Assembly: GCF_027925385.1 (NCBI RefSeq)
Contig: NZ_AP027142.1
Coordinates: 2,710,001 to 2,774,000 of the forward strand
Source: Methylocystis iwaonis
GTDB lineage: Bacteria; Pseudomonadota; Alphaproteobacteria; Rhizobiales; Beijerinckiaceae
DNA length: 64,000 bases
Direction: 5' to 3'
Shown here in pieces: positions 42,993 through 50,742 of the stretch. Positions within the stretch are counted from its first letter, which is position 1; each line of letters begins with the position of its first letter. The notes beneath the pieces are model-generated. The model had not been told where the DNA came from. It searched no databases and was given only the letters and a program-made list of their open reading frames with translations. The position numbers were made by a program, and so were the translations under genes.

Positions 42993-43023
42993 CGCAGAGC
43001 CACGGCCTCTTTTCCGCGCCCCG

Positions 43024-43055
43024 AAAAAACCGCCCCGCGCGAGGCGCGGGACGGT
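43024..43055 (-). terminator. Intrinsic terminator of the 43-45 kb porin gene
   Basis: On the minus strand the stem ACCGTCCCGCGC / GCGCGGGGCGGT with loop CTC is followed by TTTTTT, 17 bases past the porin stop codon. Confidence 0.85.
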
Positions 43056-43071
43056 CTTCTTGCGCGAACTC

Positions 43072-44811
43072 TTACCAGTAGACCTGCGCGCGCGCCTCGA
43101 AGAGGTCGGGATGCGCGCCATTGTAGTAGAAGCCCTGACGGCCCGGCATCGGGGCGCCGACGATGTTGTAATCGTTGAGCGGCGCCGAGACGTGGAGAAC
43201 ATGCGTCCAGTTGAACTGGAGATGCACGCCCTTGTCCGGATACCAGTTGAAGCCCGTCGTGACGTTCTCCTGACGGCCGCCATAGACGCCGGAGTTGACG
43301 ATTGCGGCGGTCGTGGCGGCGCTCGGCTGCACATAAGTCGTGTAGGCGAGCATATTCGCGAGGCCCGAACCGGAGTAAGGCCCGCTGTTCAGATTGACCG
43401 AGCTGTAGCGCCCGGCCAGGCTGAACGCGCCAAAGCCCCCCGCGCTCAAGGGGTTCTTGATTTTCGGCTCGAAGAAATTCGCGCCCGACTTATCGGAGGT
43501 GCTGTAGGCTTGGGCGCGCTCTTCGCCCGTCACCCAATACTGGCCGTAGATATAGTAGCCGCCAAAGTGAGAGCTCGACCCGCCCGGAGCGAACACGCCC
43601 GAGGCGCGAGCTTGCAGGATTTTGTTGTTGTCGCGCGTATAATCCGTTGCGATATATTCGGCCTGCATGTCGAACGGCCCATAGGCGCCCGCGAGCTCGA
43701 AGCCGTAGCTCGTGACATGCTTGGTGCAGTGCCCGGCCACCGCGCTGAACGGGATGCCCCCGAACAGGCCGCCGTTGGCGTAGGAGCCACAGGACATATC
43801 CGGCGTGCCCAGAAGGCCCTGGCCGAGCACGGTCGCCTCCGAGCGCAGGCGATTGCCGAGACGCAGAACTCGATCGTCGTTGGCGCCGGTGGCGTCGTTC
43901 GGGCTGTGGTAGCGGCCCGACACGCCAAAGTGCAGCAGATTGTGCTCGTCCTTGATCGGCGCATAAGTGAAGCGGCCAGCGACGTCGACATATTGGGCTC
44001 CGCCCGTGGAGACCCAGCCAGCGGCCTTCGGAATGCCCCATCTCGACGGCGTGTTCTGGCCCGGCGTGTAGGAGGCGTCTTCCATCGATGTGGAGAAGAC
44101 GCCAATACGGCCGGTCCAGTTGTCGCCGTAACCGCCCACCGAAATGCCGAGGTGACGGTTCGGGGCGATGCCTTCCACCGCCATCGCGCGCTCGATGAAC
44201 GTGCGGAATTTAGAAGAAGAGGTCGACTCGAGGCTGAAAGGCTCGAAGTGATTCCCGACCATCACGAAGAGCGGGTCCTTCGCGAAAGGAACCGACAGGG
44301 CCGGATGCTGGATGCCGAAATACACATCGCGCATTCCACCGAGCACTTGATTGTTGCCGGTGACCTGACCAGTGCCGGAGAAGTCGTACTGCAGTTTGTA
44401 GAACCAGACTTGGGCGGCCTTGCCTTCGACCTCGAGACGGATCTGGCGAACGCCGACCTGGTTCGAGAAGCCGTTCAACGGCTGGGAGATGCCGCCGCCG
44501 TCCACCATGATGCGGCCGCCAACCTTGAAGCTGTAAGCCTTGTCTTCGGTCTCGACGAAGAGACCGTTCTTGAAGCTTACGAACACCGGCGGCGGCGCGT
44601 GGACATCGCCTTTGTGCGAAAGGTTGGCGACGTTGGATTTGGCGGCGGCCGCGGCTTTGGCCTCCTTCGCTTCCTTACGCAGCTTGGCCATCTCCGCCTC
44701 CAGAGCTTTCATGCGCTTTTCGATCGACCCCGGGTCGGCGGCCCCGAAGGCTCCCGACGAGGATAGAAGCGCGCCGAGCGCTGCGCCGCAAACTGCATAT
44801 TTCTTGATCAT
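43072..44811 (-). CDS. OprP/OprO-type porin, copy 1
   Basis: A 579-residue outer-membrane protein with a signal peptide (1-23), a short Lys/Ala-rich coiled-coil (about 30-60: IEKRMKALEAEMAKLRKEAK) and a barrel ending EARAQVYW with an aromatic terminal residue. The region YSFKVGGRIMVDGG and VRQIRLEVEGKAAQVWFYKLQYDF is typical of phosphate-selective porins O and P. A Pho-box-like repeat lies 70 bases upstream and an intrinsic terminator behind, so it is likely transcribed alone. Ion selectivity cannot be read from sequence. The ATG at 44811 follows GGAG at a slightly long distance. Confidence 0.85.
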   Translation of the reverse strand: MIKKYAVCGAALGALLSSSGAFGAADPGSIEKRMKALEAEMAKLRKEAKEAKAAAAAKSNVANLSHKGDVHAPPPVFVSFKNGLFVETEDKAYSFKVGGRIMVDGGGISQPLNGFSNQVGVRQIRLEVEGKAAQVWFYKLQYDFSGTGQVTGNNQVLGGMRDVYFGIQHPALSVPFAKDPLFVMVGNHFEPFSLESTSSSKFRTFIERAMAVEGIAPNRHLGISVGGYGDNWTGRIGVFSTSMEDASYTPGQNTPSRWGIPKAAGWVSTGGAQYVDVAGRFTYAPIKDEHNLLHFGVSGRYHSPNDATGANDDRVLRLGNRLRSEATVLGQGLLGTPDMSCGSYANGGLFGGIPFSAVAGHCTKHVTSYGFELAGAYGPFDMQAEYIATDYTRDNNKILQARASGVFAPGGSSSHFGGYYIYGQYWVTGEERAQAYSTSDKSGANFFEPKIKNPLSAGGFGAFSLAGRYSSVNLNSGPYSGSGLANMLAYTTYVQPSAATTAAIVNSGVYGGRQENVTTGFNWYPDKGVHLQFNWTHVLHVSAPLNDYNIVGAPMPGRQGFYYNGAHPDLFEARAQVYW

Positions 44812-44880
44812 GTCCGAATTTCTCCAGCCCGCACTCCGATTGTGCCTATTTTTTAGGCTGAGGCATAGTCGATACATCCT

Positions 44881-44898
44881 ATGACATATCCATGACAT
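44881..44898 (-). promoter_or_regulatory. Pho-box-like direct repeat upstream of porin copy 1
   Basis: On the minus strand: ATGTCAT-GGAT-ATGTCAT, two identical 7-mers with the 11-base period of PhoB sites (consensus CTGTCAT-N4-CTGTCAT). It begins about 70 bases upstream of the porin ATG. Confidence 0.6.
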
Positions 44899-45502
44899 TC
44901 TAAGTATTAGCTGCGCTATAGATAGTTATTCACAAATATCGTTGCCATTTTGCAACACAGTTCGGACACATTTCTGAATATTTCTACATGGTGTCAACTA
45001 ATAATATTACGACATACTTCCAGTGAATCTGAAACACGCCAGTCGTCACCTCGAAACATTACTGTATTTGAGAAACATATAATCGCTGATTGGCAATGCA
45101 AGAAATCTATTGGACATATGGCAGAAATATCAGCATCCCATTCTCAACCTCGCGCTTTGCGCAGTGGATGGGTCGCGGCGAAAGGAGCCGACGGTCTGAT
45201 CCGCCCGCCTTGGGTCGAGCCCGCTGTCTAAAGGCGCGAAGAACGGGCAAAAAGCCTATCGCCGTAGGGGCGTGGTGGTGGACTTGGCTGAACGGGGCTG
45301 AAACAATCCTCGTCGATCAGCCTCTCGCAAGAAACCAGAGCTTGCGAGCGCTCCCGATAGCGAGAGATCGGGACCGAAGACGCTGTCGTCGAGATTCAGA
45401 GGGAGGCGCCTGGCGCGCGTTCAGCCGCTTCAATCGTTCAAAATTGGCGGCGGGAAAGAATCGCGCCGCGCCCGAAATAAAAGCCTAGAAAAAAACCACG
45501 AC
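44899..45502. other. AT-rich gene-free island
   Basis: About 600 bases without a convincing gene. From roughly 44880 to 45130 the DNA is strikingly AT-rich against the GC-rich surroundings (runs such as AACTAATAATATTACGAC). Two plus-strand frames (44950-45231, 45090-45488) have no ribosome site and no familiar sequence. Confidence 0.5.
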
Positions 45503-45537
45503 AAAAAAAGCCGCGCCGCCCTTTACGGCGCGGCTTT
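45503..45537 (-). terminator. Intrinsic terminator of the Sel1-repeat gene
   Basis: Minus-strand stem AAAGCCGCGCCG / CGGCGCGGCTTT with a seven-base loop followed by a run of seven T, 25 bases past the stop codon. Confidence 0.9.
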
Positions 45538-45562
45538 GCCGACGCGCCGTTCAGGCTCATCG

Positions 45563-46279
45563 TCAATCGCAATTCTTGAATTGCGATTCCTTGCACTTCT
45601 TGACCATCTCTTTGGCCTTGGCGAGATCCGGCTCAGAGAGGAGCTGCGAGGATAACTCCTGCATTTCCTTTTTCTGGTCGGGCGGCATGGACAAAGGTTC
45701 GAGGCCGATCGCGGTCCACATGTAACCGCGCAGCAGGTCACGATCCAAACCTTGACCCGCCACATACATGGTTCCGAGATTGACCTGCGATTCGGCGTCT
45801 CCCTGCTTCGCGGCGAGGCGCATCCATTTCGCGGCTTCCTTATAATCCTGCCCGACCCCGGAGCCGTCATAATACATGCTGGCGATATTTGCCTGCGCCG
45901 CCGCGACGCCCTTGCCCGCCGCGAGCAGGCTCCACTTCATCGCTTCCGCATAGTCCTGCTTCAGTATGTGGCCATCGAGATACATCGTGCCCAGATTGGC
46001 CTGAGCCGCCGCGTCACCCTTTTCGGCAGCCTGCCTGATCCACTTGATCGCTTCCTTGTGGTCGACCGGGACGCCCTTGCCCATAAGGTAGATCGGGCCG
46101 AGCTCGGACATCGCCCGCGCTTCGCCTTTCTCGGCCAGCGGTTTGAGGATTTTTACCGCAGCCGCGTAGTCGCCCTTGCTTGTCGCGGCGGTCACGTCCT
46201 CGTAAGCGTCGGCGCGAGCTGAACTAGCCGCGATTGTGGCGGCGAGCAGGATCAGGAATGAGCCAATGCGCTTTCGCAT
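45563..46279 (-). CDS. Exported Sel1-repeat protein
   Basis: A 238-residue periplasmic protein with a signal peptide (1-23, SARA|DAYED) and at least four Sel1/TPR-like repeats of about 36 residues (for example ARAMSELGPIYLMGKGVPVD, AAQANLGTMYLDGHILKQD, ESQVNLGTMYVAGQGLDRD). Such repeats form helical solenoids that bind proteins. A Lys/Glu-rich C-terminus ends CKESQFKNCD with two cysteines. It follows the second porin gene across a hairpin and has its own terminator. Partner unknown. Confidence 0.88.
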   Translation of the reverse strand: MRKRIGSFLILLAATIAASSARADAYEDVTAATSKGDYAAAVKILKPLAEKGEARAMSELGPIYLMGKGVPVDHKEAIKWIRQAAEKGDAAAQANLGTMYLDGHILKQDYAEAMKWSLLAAGKGVAAAQANIASMYYDGSGVGQDYKEAAKWMRLAAKQGDAESQVNLGTMYVAGQGLDRDLLRGYMWTAIGLEPLSMPPDQKKEMQELSSQLLSEPDLAKAKEMVKKCKESQFKNCD

Positions 46280-46310
46280 GCGAACCCTTTTTTCACGCTA
46301 TAAAGAGATA

Positions 46311-46340
46311 GGAACGCCCCCGGAAAACCGGGGACGTTCC
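46311..46340 (-). terminator. Hairpin between porin copy 2 and the Sel1 gene
   Basis: Stem GGAACG-C-CCCCGG / CCGGGG-A-CGTTCC with an AAAA loop, 29 bases past the porin stop. The minus strand then reads TATCTCTTTA, a weak U-tract; partial readthrough into the Sel1 gene is possible. Confidence 0.6.
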
Positions 46341-46369
46341 TTTTGTTTGTGGAGCGTATCGAATTTCGC

Positions 46370-47941
46370 TCAGTAGTTCCACTGAAGCTGCATGCGCAGC
46401 AAGTCGGCGTGGAACTGGCGGTAGGGCGCCGCGCCGGTGTTGGTGCGGTTCATATTCGAATAGACCGCCGTCACCTCGACCTCCGGCAGCGGCTGCCACT
46501 CGACGCCGACGTCCCATTCATAGGTGCGGGCCGACGGAGCGTTGGTTTCGGTCTTCCAGCCGCCGTTGAAATACTGCCACTTAAAGAAGGGGAAGAAGGT
46601 GCCGAGGCCGAACTCCTTGTCGTCATACTTATAGGTCGCCTCGACATAGCCGCCGTTCAGGCCGGCCGAGCGGATATAGGTCTGCGTCGGATCGAGAGCG
46701 GGGCCGCGGCCCCAGTTCCATTCGGCGCGCAGACCGAAGGGCTGGGGATAGATCACGCCGGTGACGGCGACGCGATCGTCCTTGACGCCCTGGCAGCCAT
46801 TGACGCAGCTCCAGCCCCAGGCGTTCGCGCCGGGATAATTGCCGAGCACGAGATTCCGGGTGCCGTCGAAATAGCCGGGCGCATTGACGAAAGGCACGCC
46901 GGCGCCAGGGAAGCCGACAGGACGGTAGCCGGCCCAATTGGTGGCCATGCCGAGGGACGGGGTGATCGCGGACGTCGTCGGCATGTAGCGGCCGGTGTAG
47001 CCCTGGATCGAGGCTTCGACGATCTGACCGTTCGCGAAGACGTAAGGATAGGTGAAGCGGCCGACGATGTGGACGCCATTGTTCAGCTCGATGCGGTTCG
47101 CGCCCTGGCCGTTATAGACGCCCAAAGCGACCATGCCATAGTCGCCCGTGCCCTTGAGGTTGTTCCTCACAAGGTCGCGGAAGAGATGACGCATATGCTC
47201 GGGCGTATAGTAGAAGAAGATGCCGAGATCGCGCTCGTCCTTGCAGCAGCTATTGATCGCATCGGCGCGGTCCAGCGCGAGGCGGTTCTGCGACGACTGC
47301 ATGTTTTCGAAGCCGTAGGGGATCTTCGACTGACCGACGCGGAAACGGAATTCCTTCTTCTCGTCGATCGAAATATCGGCGTAGGCGTCGCGCATCTGGG
47401 CGAAATTACCCGCCGAGTTGCCGTAGATGCCGATCTGGGGATTGTACAGGGCGTAGGAGGGGTTGGTCCCCGCCGTGAAGCTGTTGCTGAACGTGCCCGA
47501 CGGCGCGGAGGCGAGGTCGAACTGAACGTAGAGATACAGATGGCTGGAGACGTCGCCGCTGACGATCAGGCGCGCGCGACGGAGCAGGAAGTTCCTGCGC
47601 GGGCCCACCGAGCGATCATGCGGGCTGTAGACATTGTTCCAATTGTCCGCGTTGATCGTGTCGTTGTAGCGCATCTGCGTGTAGCCGCGGATGCTGAGCT
47701 TCTCGTACCAGTGCTTCGGCGCCTCCGGCGCATGCGCCACAGCCGGCGCGGCATGTGCGCGCTGCGCTTCCGCCTTGGCGGCGCGTTTCGCGGCCGCCTC
47801 TTCGGATTCGAGCTTGTTGAGGCGCGCTTTCAACGCGCGGATTTCCGAAGCCGTGTCGGCCGCGGCCGGAGAGGCCGCCACCCCCGCGAAAAGACCGAAC
47901 GCCGCGGCGGCAAATGCGGCCCGTCCAACACCAAGTTTCAT
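46370..47941 (-). CDS. OprP/OprO-type porin, copy 2
   Basis: A 523-residue outer-membrane protein with a signal peptide (1-28, PAAA|DTASE), a short coiled coil (ASEIRALKARLNKLESEEAAAK) that may trimerise, and a phosphate-selective-porin barrel: GYTQMRYNDT, RNFLLRRARLIVSGDVSSHLYLYVQFDLA, RDAYADISIDEKKEFRFRVGQSKIPYGFENMQSS, and the final RMQLQWNY. AAGGGGG precedes the ATG. A Pho-box-like element lies 49 bases upstream, which supports phosphate-controlled expression. It is only distantly similar to porin copy 1 next to it. Confidence 0.87.
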   Translation of the reverse strand: MKLGVGRAAFAAAAFGLFAGVAASPAAADTASEIRALKARLNKLESEEAAAKRAAKAEAQRAHAAPAVAHAPEAPKHWYEKLSIRGYTQMRYNDTINADNWNNVYSPHDRSVGPRRNFLLRRARLIVSGDVSSHLYLYVQFDLASAPSGTFSNSFTAGTNPSYALYNPQIGIYGNSAGNFAQMRDAYADISIDEKKEFRFRVGQSKIPYGFENMQSSQNRLALDRADAINSCCKDERDLGIFFYYTPEHMRHLFRDLVRNNLKGTGDYGMVALGVYNGQGANRIELNNGVHIVGRFTYPYVFANGQIVEASIQGYTGRYMPTTSAITPSLGMATNWAGYRPVGFPGAGVPFVNAPGYFDGTRNLVLGNYPGANAWGWSCVNGCQGVKDDRVAVTGVIYPQPFGLRAEWNWGRGPALDPTQTYIRSAGLNGGYVEATYKYDDKEFGLGTFFPFFKWQYFNGGWKTETNAPSARTYEWDVGVEWQPLPEVEVTAVYSNMNRTNTGAAPYRQFHADLLRMQLQWNY

Positions 47942-47989
47942 AAGGAACCCCCTTCGTTAACTTCCGGGGGCGAGTGAAGCCGCCCGTCG

Positions 47990-48007
47990 ATGACAATGGC
48001 GTGACAA
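47990..48007 (-). promoter_or_regulatory. Pho-box-like direct repeat upstream of porin copy 2
   Basis: Minus strand: TTGTCAC-GCCA-TTGTCAT, 7-mers with an 11-base period. A further CTGTCAC half-site lies at 48027-48033, but not on the same 11-base phase. Confidence 0.6.
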
Positions 48008-48225
48008 TTTTCATAGAACGCAAACTGTGACAGGAGGCGCGAACGCAACTGTGGCCCCAATGCCACAGTTTTAGCATTTACAGGCCTGATTCGCGTGGCA
48101 TAACGGCCACACTCCGCCACGATATTAACCATAGCTTGTCCTGGCCTCGCCCAAATCACCGCCTTGCCGCGCGGTCGCGTTGCCGCTATCGGAAAGGCCG
48201 ACTTTTCCTAACTGCAAGGCCACAG

Positions 48226-49446
48226 ATGACCCCCGCGCAACAGCCTCGTCGTGAGGCGGCGTTCATCTTCATCCTCGTCACCGTCGCGCTGGATATGCTG
48301 GCTCTGGGCGTCATCATCCCGGTGCTGCCGAAGCTGATCGTGCAGTTCGAGGGCGGGGATCTGGGCTCGGCGGCGCGAATCGTCGGCCTCTTCGGCTTGG
48401 CCTGGGCGGCGATGCAGTTCTTCTTCCAGCCCGTGCTCGGCGCCCTGTCCGATCATTTCGGCCGCCGCCCGGTCGTGCTGGCCTCCAACCTAGGTCTCGG
48501 CCTCGACTATATCTTCATGGCGCTCGCGCCCTCGCTGCCGTTTCTCCTCATTGGGCGGCTGATCTCCGGAGCCACGGCGGCGAGCGTCTCGACCGCCAAC
48601 GCCTATATCGCGGACATCACCCCGCCGGAGAAACGCGCGGGCCGTTTCGGCCTCATCGGGGCCGCCTTCGGCCTGGGCTTCGTTCTCGGCCCGGCGATCG
48701 GCGGCGCGCTCGGCGCGTATGATCTGCGCTTTCCGTTCTGGGCCGCGGCGGCGTTCAGCCTCGCCAATGCGCTTTACGGCTATTTCATCCTCCCTGAATC
48801 TCTGCCGCCCGAAAAGCGCACGACCGGCATTGTCTGGCGCAGCGCCAATGTGGCCGGCTCGCTCGATTTCCTGCGGCGTGATCGCGCGCTGACGCTGCTG
48901 TCCGGCGCGCTCTTCCTGTCCTATCTCGCGCATGAATCGCTGCCGGCGCTTTTCGTGCTCTATACGCAGCAGCGCTATCATTGGGACGTGGCCGACACGG
49001 GTTGGGCGCTTGCAATTGTCGGCGTGTCGCAAACCATCGTCTCCGGCGGGCTGGTGCGGCCCGCGGTGGCGCGGCTCGGCGAAAAAGTGACGCTGACCAT
49101 TGCGCTTGTCTCCGGCGCTCTCGGCTTTCTCGCCTTCGCCTTCGCGCCGACGGGCCTGGGCTTCATGGCGGGGGCGCCGTTGGTGGCGCTCTGGGGCATG
49201 GCCAATCCGTCTTTCCAAGGCCTGGCGACGCGGCTTGCCGGCTCTTCGGAGCAAGGCCGGCTGCAAGGCGCGCTCGGCAGTCTGCGCGGCGTCTCGGGCA
49301 TGACCGGCCCGCTGATCTTCTCGCAGATTTTCGCCTTCTCGCTGTCGATCGATTTTTTCTCCGGCGCGAGCTATTTCGCCGCCGCCGCGCTCCTCGTCTC
49401 CAGTCTTACGCTGGGACTGAAAGCCATCAATTACAAATTGCTTTAA
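48226..49446 (+). CDS. MFS drug/tetracycline-type exporter
   Basis: A 406-residue inner-membrane antiporter with twelve predicted helices, close in pattern to Tet[17 protein letters not shown] (helix 1), [14 protein letters not shown] (motif A), [51 protein letters not shown] (motifs B and C) and [16 protein letters not shown]. Substrate cannot be predicted and no TetR-type regulator is next to it. AAGG lies seven bases before the ATG at 48226; the longer reading from 48136 would overlap the shared regulatory region. Confidence 0.9.
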   Translation: MTPAQQPRREAAFIFILVTVALDMLALGVIIPVLPKLIVQFEGGDLGSAARIVGLFGLAWAAMQFFFQPVLGALSDHFGRRPVVLASNLGLGLDYIFMALAPSLPFLLIGRLISGATAASVSTANAYIADITPPEKRAGRFGLIGAAFGLGFVLGPAIGGALGAYDLRFPFWAAAAFSLANALYGYFILPESLPPEKRTTGIVWRSANVAGSLDFLRRDRALTLLSGALFLSYLAHESLPALFVLYTQQRYHWDVADTGWALAIVGVSQTIVSGGLVRPAVARLGEKVTLTIALVSGALGFLAFAFAPTGLGFMAGAPLVALWGMANPSFQGLATRLAGSSEQGRLQGALGSLRGVSGMTGPLIFSQIFAFSLSIDFFSGASYFAAAALLVSSLTLGLKAINYKLL

Positions 49447-49611
49447 TTTAACAAGTATTTATTCAGAAAATTCCGCAAACGGCGCAATCGCGCGTCGGGG
49501 GCCGGCTGCGCCAATTATCCGAATTTTGATGCGAGGCCGGAATATTCTCTGAAGGGTTTGTCAACGACTGAGGAGTAATACCGCATCACTACATAACTAA
49601 ACGAGAGACGC

Positions 49612-50706
49612 ATGATGCGGACTCGGGGCTTCTCCCATTACTCGGGCAGGATTCGACTGCTCGTCCACGCCATGCAGCGCGAGGACGACGGCGTTGTGGC
49701 AGTTCTTTTCGCCATGGCGCTCTTGCCGATCATGTTGTTCGTTGGCGCCGGCGTCGACTTCATGCGAGTCGATCGCGCGAAATCGGAGCTTCAACAGGCG
49801 CTCGATACGGCGACCCTGGCGGCGACGGCAAATCAATCGACCGCCGCCACGATACATCTCACGAACCAACCCGACGCCTCGCTGCTGAAAAACGCGACCG
49901 TCTCCTGGACGAAGAACGCCGACGGCTCGATCACCGGCACGGCCGACGCGAAAGTGCCGACGACCTTTCTGCAGCTCGCCTATATCGACTCGATTCCGAT
50001 CCGGGCCACTGCGACGGCGACAAATCAGACCGCGCGCACGCCGTCGACTCTTATCTTCACACTGACCGGCGCCTATGGCTGGTACTGGAAAGAAGTCGAC
50101 CTCTATGTTCATACGGTCGGCGCATCCAGCGACACGCTTCTCGCGTCATACGTCTATCAGCCGGTCGACCTGGGCGGCCAGAGCGGCCGCGGGACCGGAA
50201 CGACGACCGCCGAATTCCTGTCGGGCGGCGATATGGTCACCGGGCCTGTGAATACGTCGATTTCGCTCGGCTCGAATTACGACAACGCCTATCTGACCAT
50301 GACGGTTTACACGGACGGTTGCGGCCCGGGAATGGCGCCGACCACCTCCCAATCGTCGTCGACCAGGAATTACGCCTGCGTGACGTCCGGAACGAAAGTT
50401 TCCCGCAAGACCTATACGAAGACGGCGTCGCCTGTCGTTTACAGCACTTCGGACGCCGGCCAATCGCGCAATCTCTTCGTCAATGGCGTCAACATGTATT
50501 CGACCACGACCGCGCCCTCGATCATGCAGCTTTTGCCCTGCGCCAAAGGCGAGACGACGGCGACCAACACCCACGCCTGGGAGGATACGCCCTATGCCGG
50601 CTCGTTGACCGGCGGGAGTTGGTCGAACCAGGACGTTTTCTTCAGCATCCAAACGACCTGCGCCTCGAACAATAATTACAGCGGCGCCCCCAGATTGACC
50701 AAATGA
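49612..50706 (+). CDS. TadG-like pilus-associated protein, orphan copy 2
   Basis: A 364-residue protein with a TadE/TadG-type N-terminus: a basic start, DDGVVAVLFAMALLPIMLFVGAGVDFMRVDRAKSELQQALDTATLAAT. The long extracytoplasmic remainder is Ser/Thr-rich with cysteines (DGCGPGM, YACVTSG, LPCAKGE, TTCASNN) and ends PRLTK. It is a paralogue of the protein at 32773-33651, which ends ARLSK; both lack neighbouring tad genes. GAGAG precedes the ATG. Confidence 0.75.
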   Translation: MMRTRGFSHYSGRIRLLVHAMQREDDGVVAVLFAMALLPIMLFVGAGVDFMRVDRAKSELQQALDTATLAATANQSTAATIHLTNQPDASLLKNATVSWTKNADGSITGTADAKVPTTFLQLAYIDSIPIRATATATNQTARTPSTLIFTLTGAYGWYWKEVDLYVHTVGASSDTLLASYVYQPVDLGGQSGRGTGTTTAEFLSGGDMVTGPVNTSISLGSNYDNAYLTMTVYTDGCGPGMAPTTSQSSSTRNYACVTSGTKVSRKTYTKTASPVVYSTSDAGQSRNLFVNGVNMYSTTTAPSIMQLLPCAKGETTATNTHAWEDTPYAGSLTGGSWSNQDVFFSIQTTCASNNNYSGAPRLTK

Positions 50707-50742
50707 GCAGGCGTGGCCGCATTGGTCGGTCCGCGAATAGCT

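Noticed and set aside
44950..45488. Two overlapping plus-strand frames in the AT-rich island
   Set aside because: No ribosome sites, abrupt composition change inside the frames and no familiar motif.
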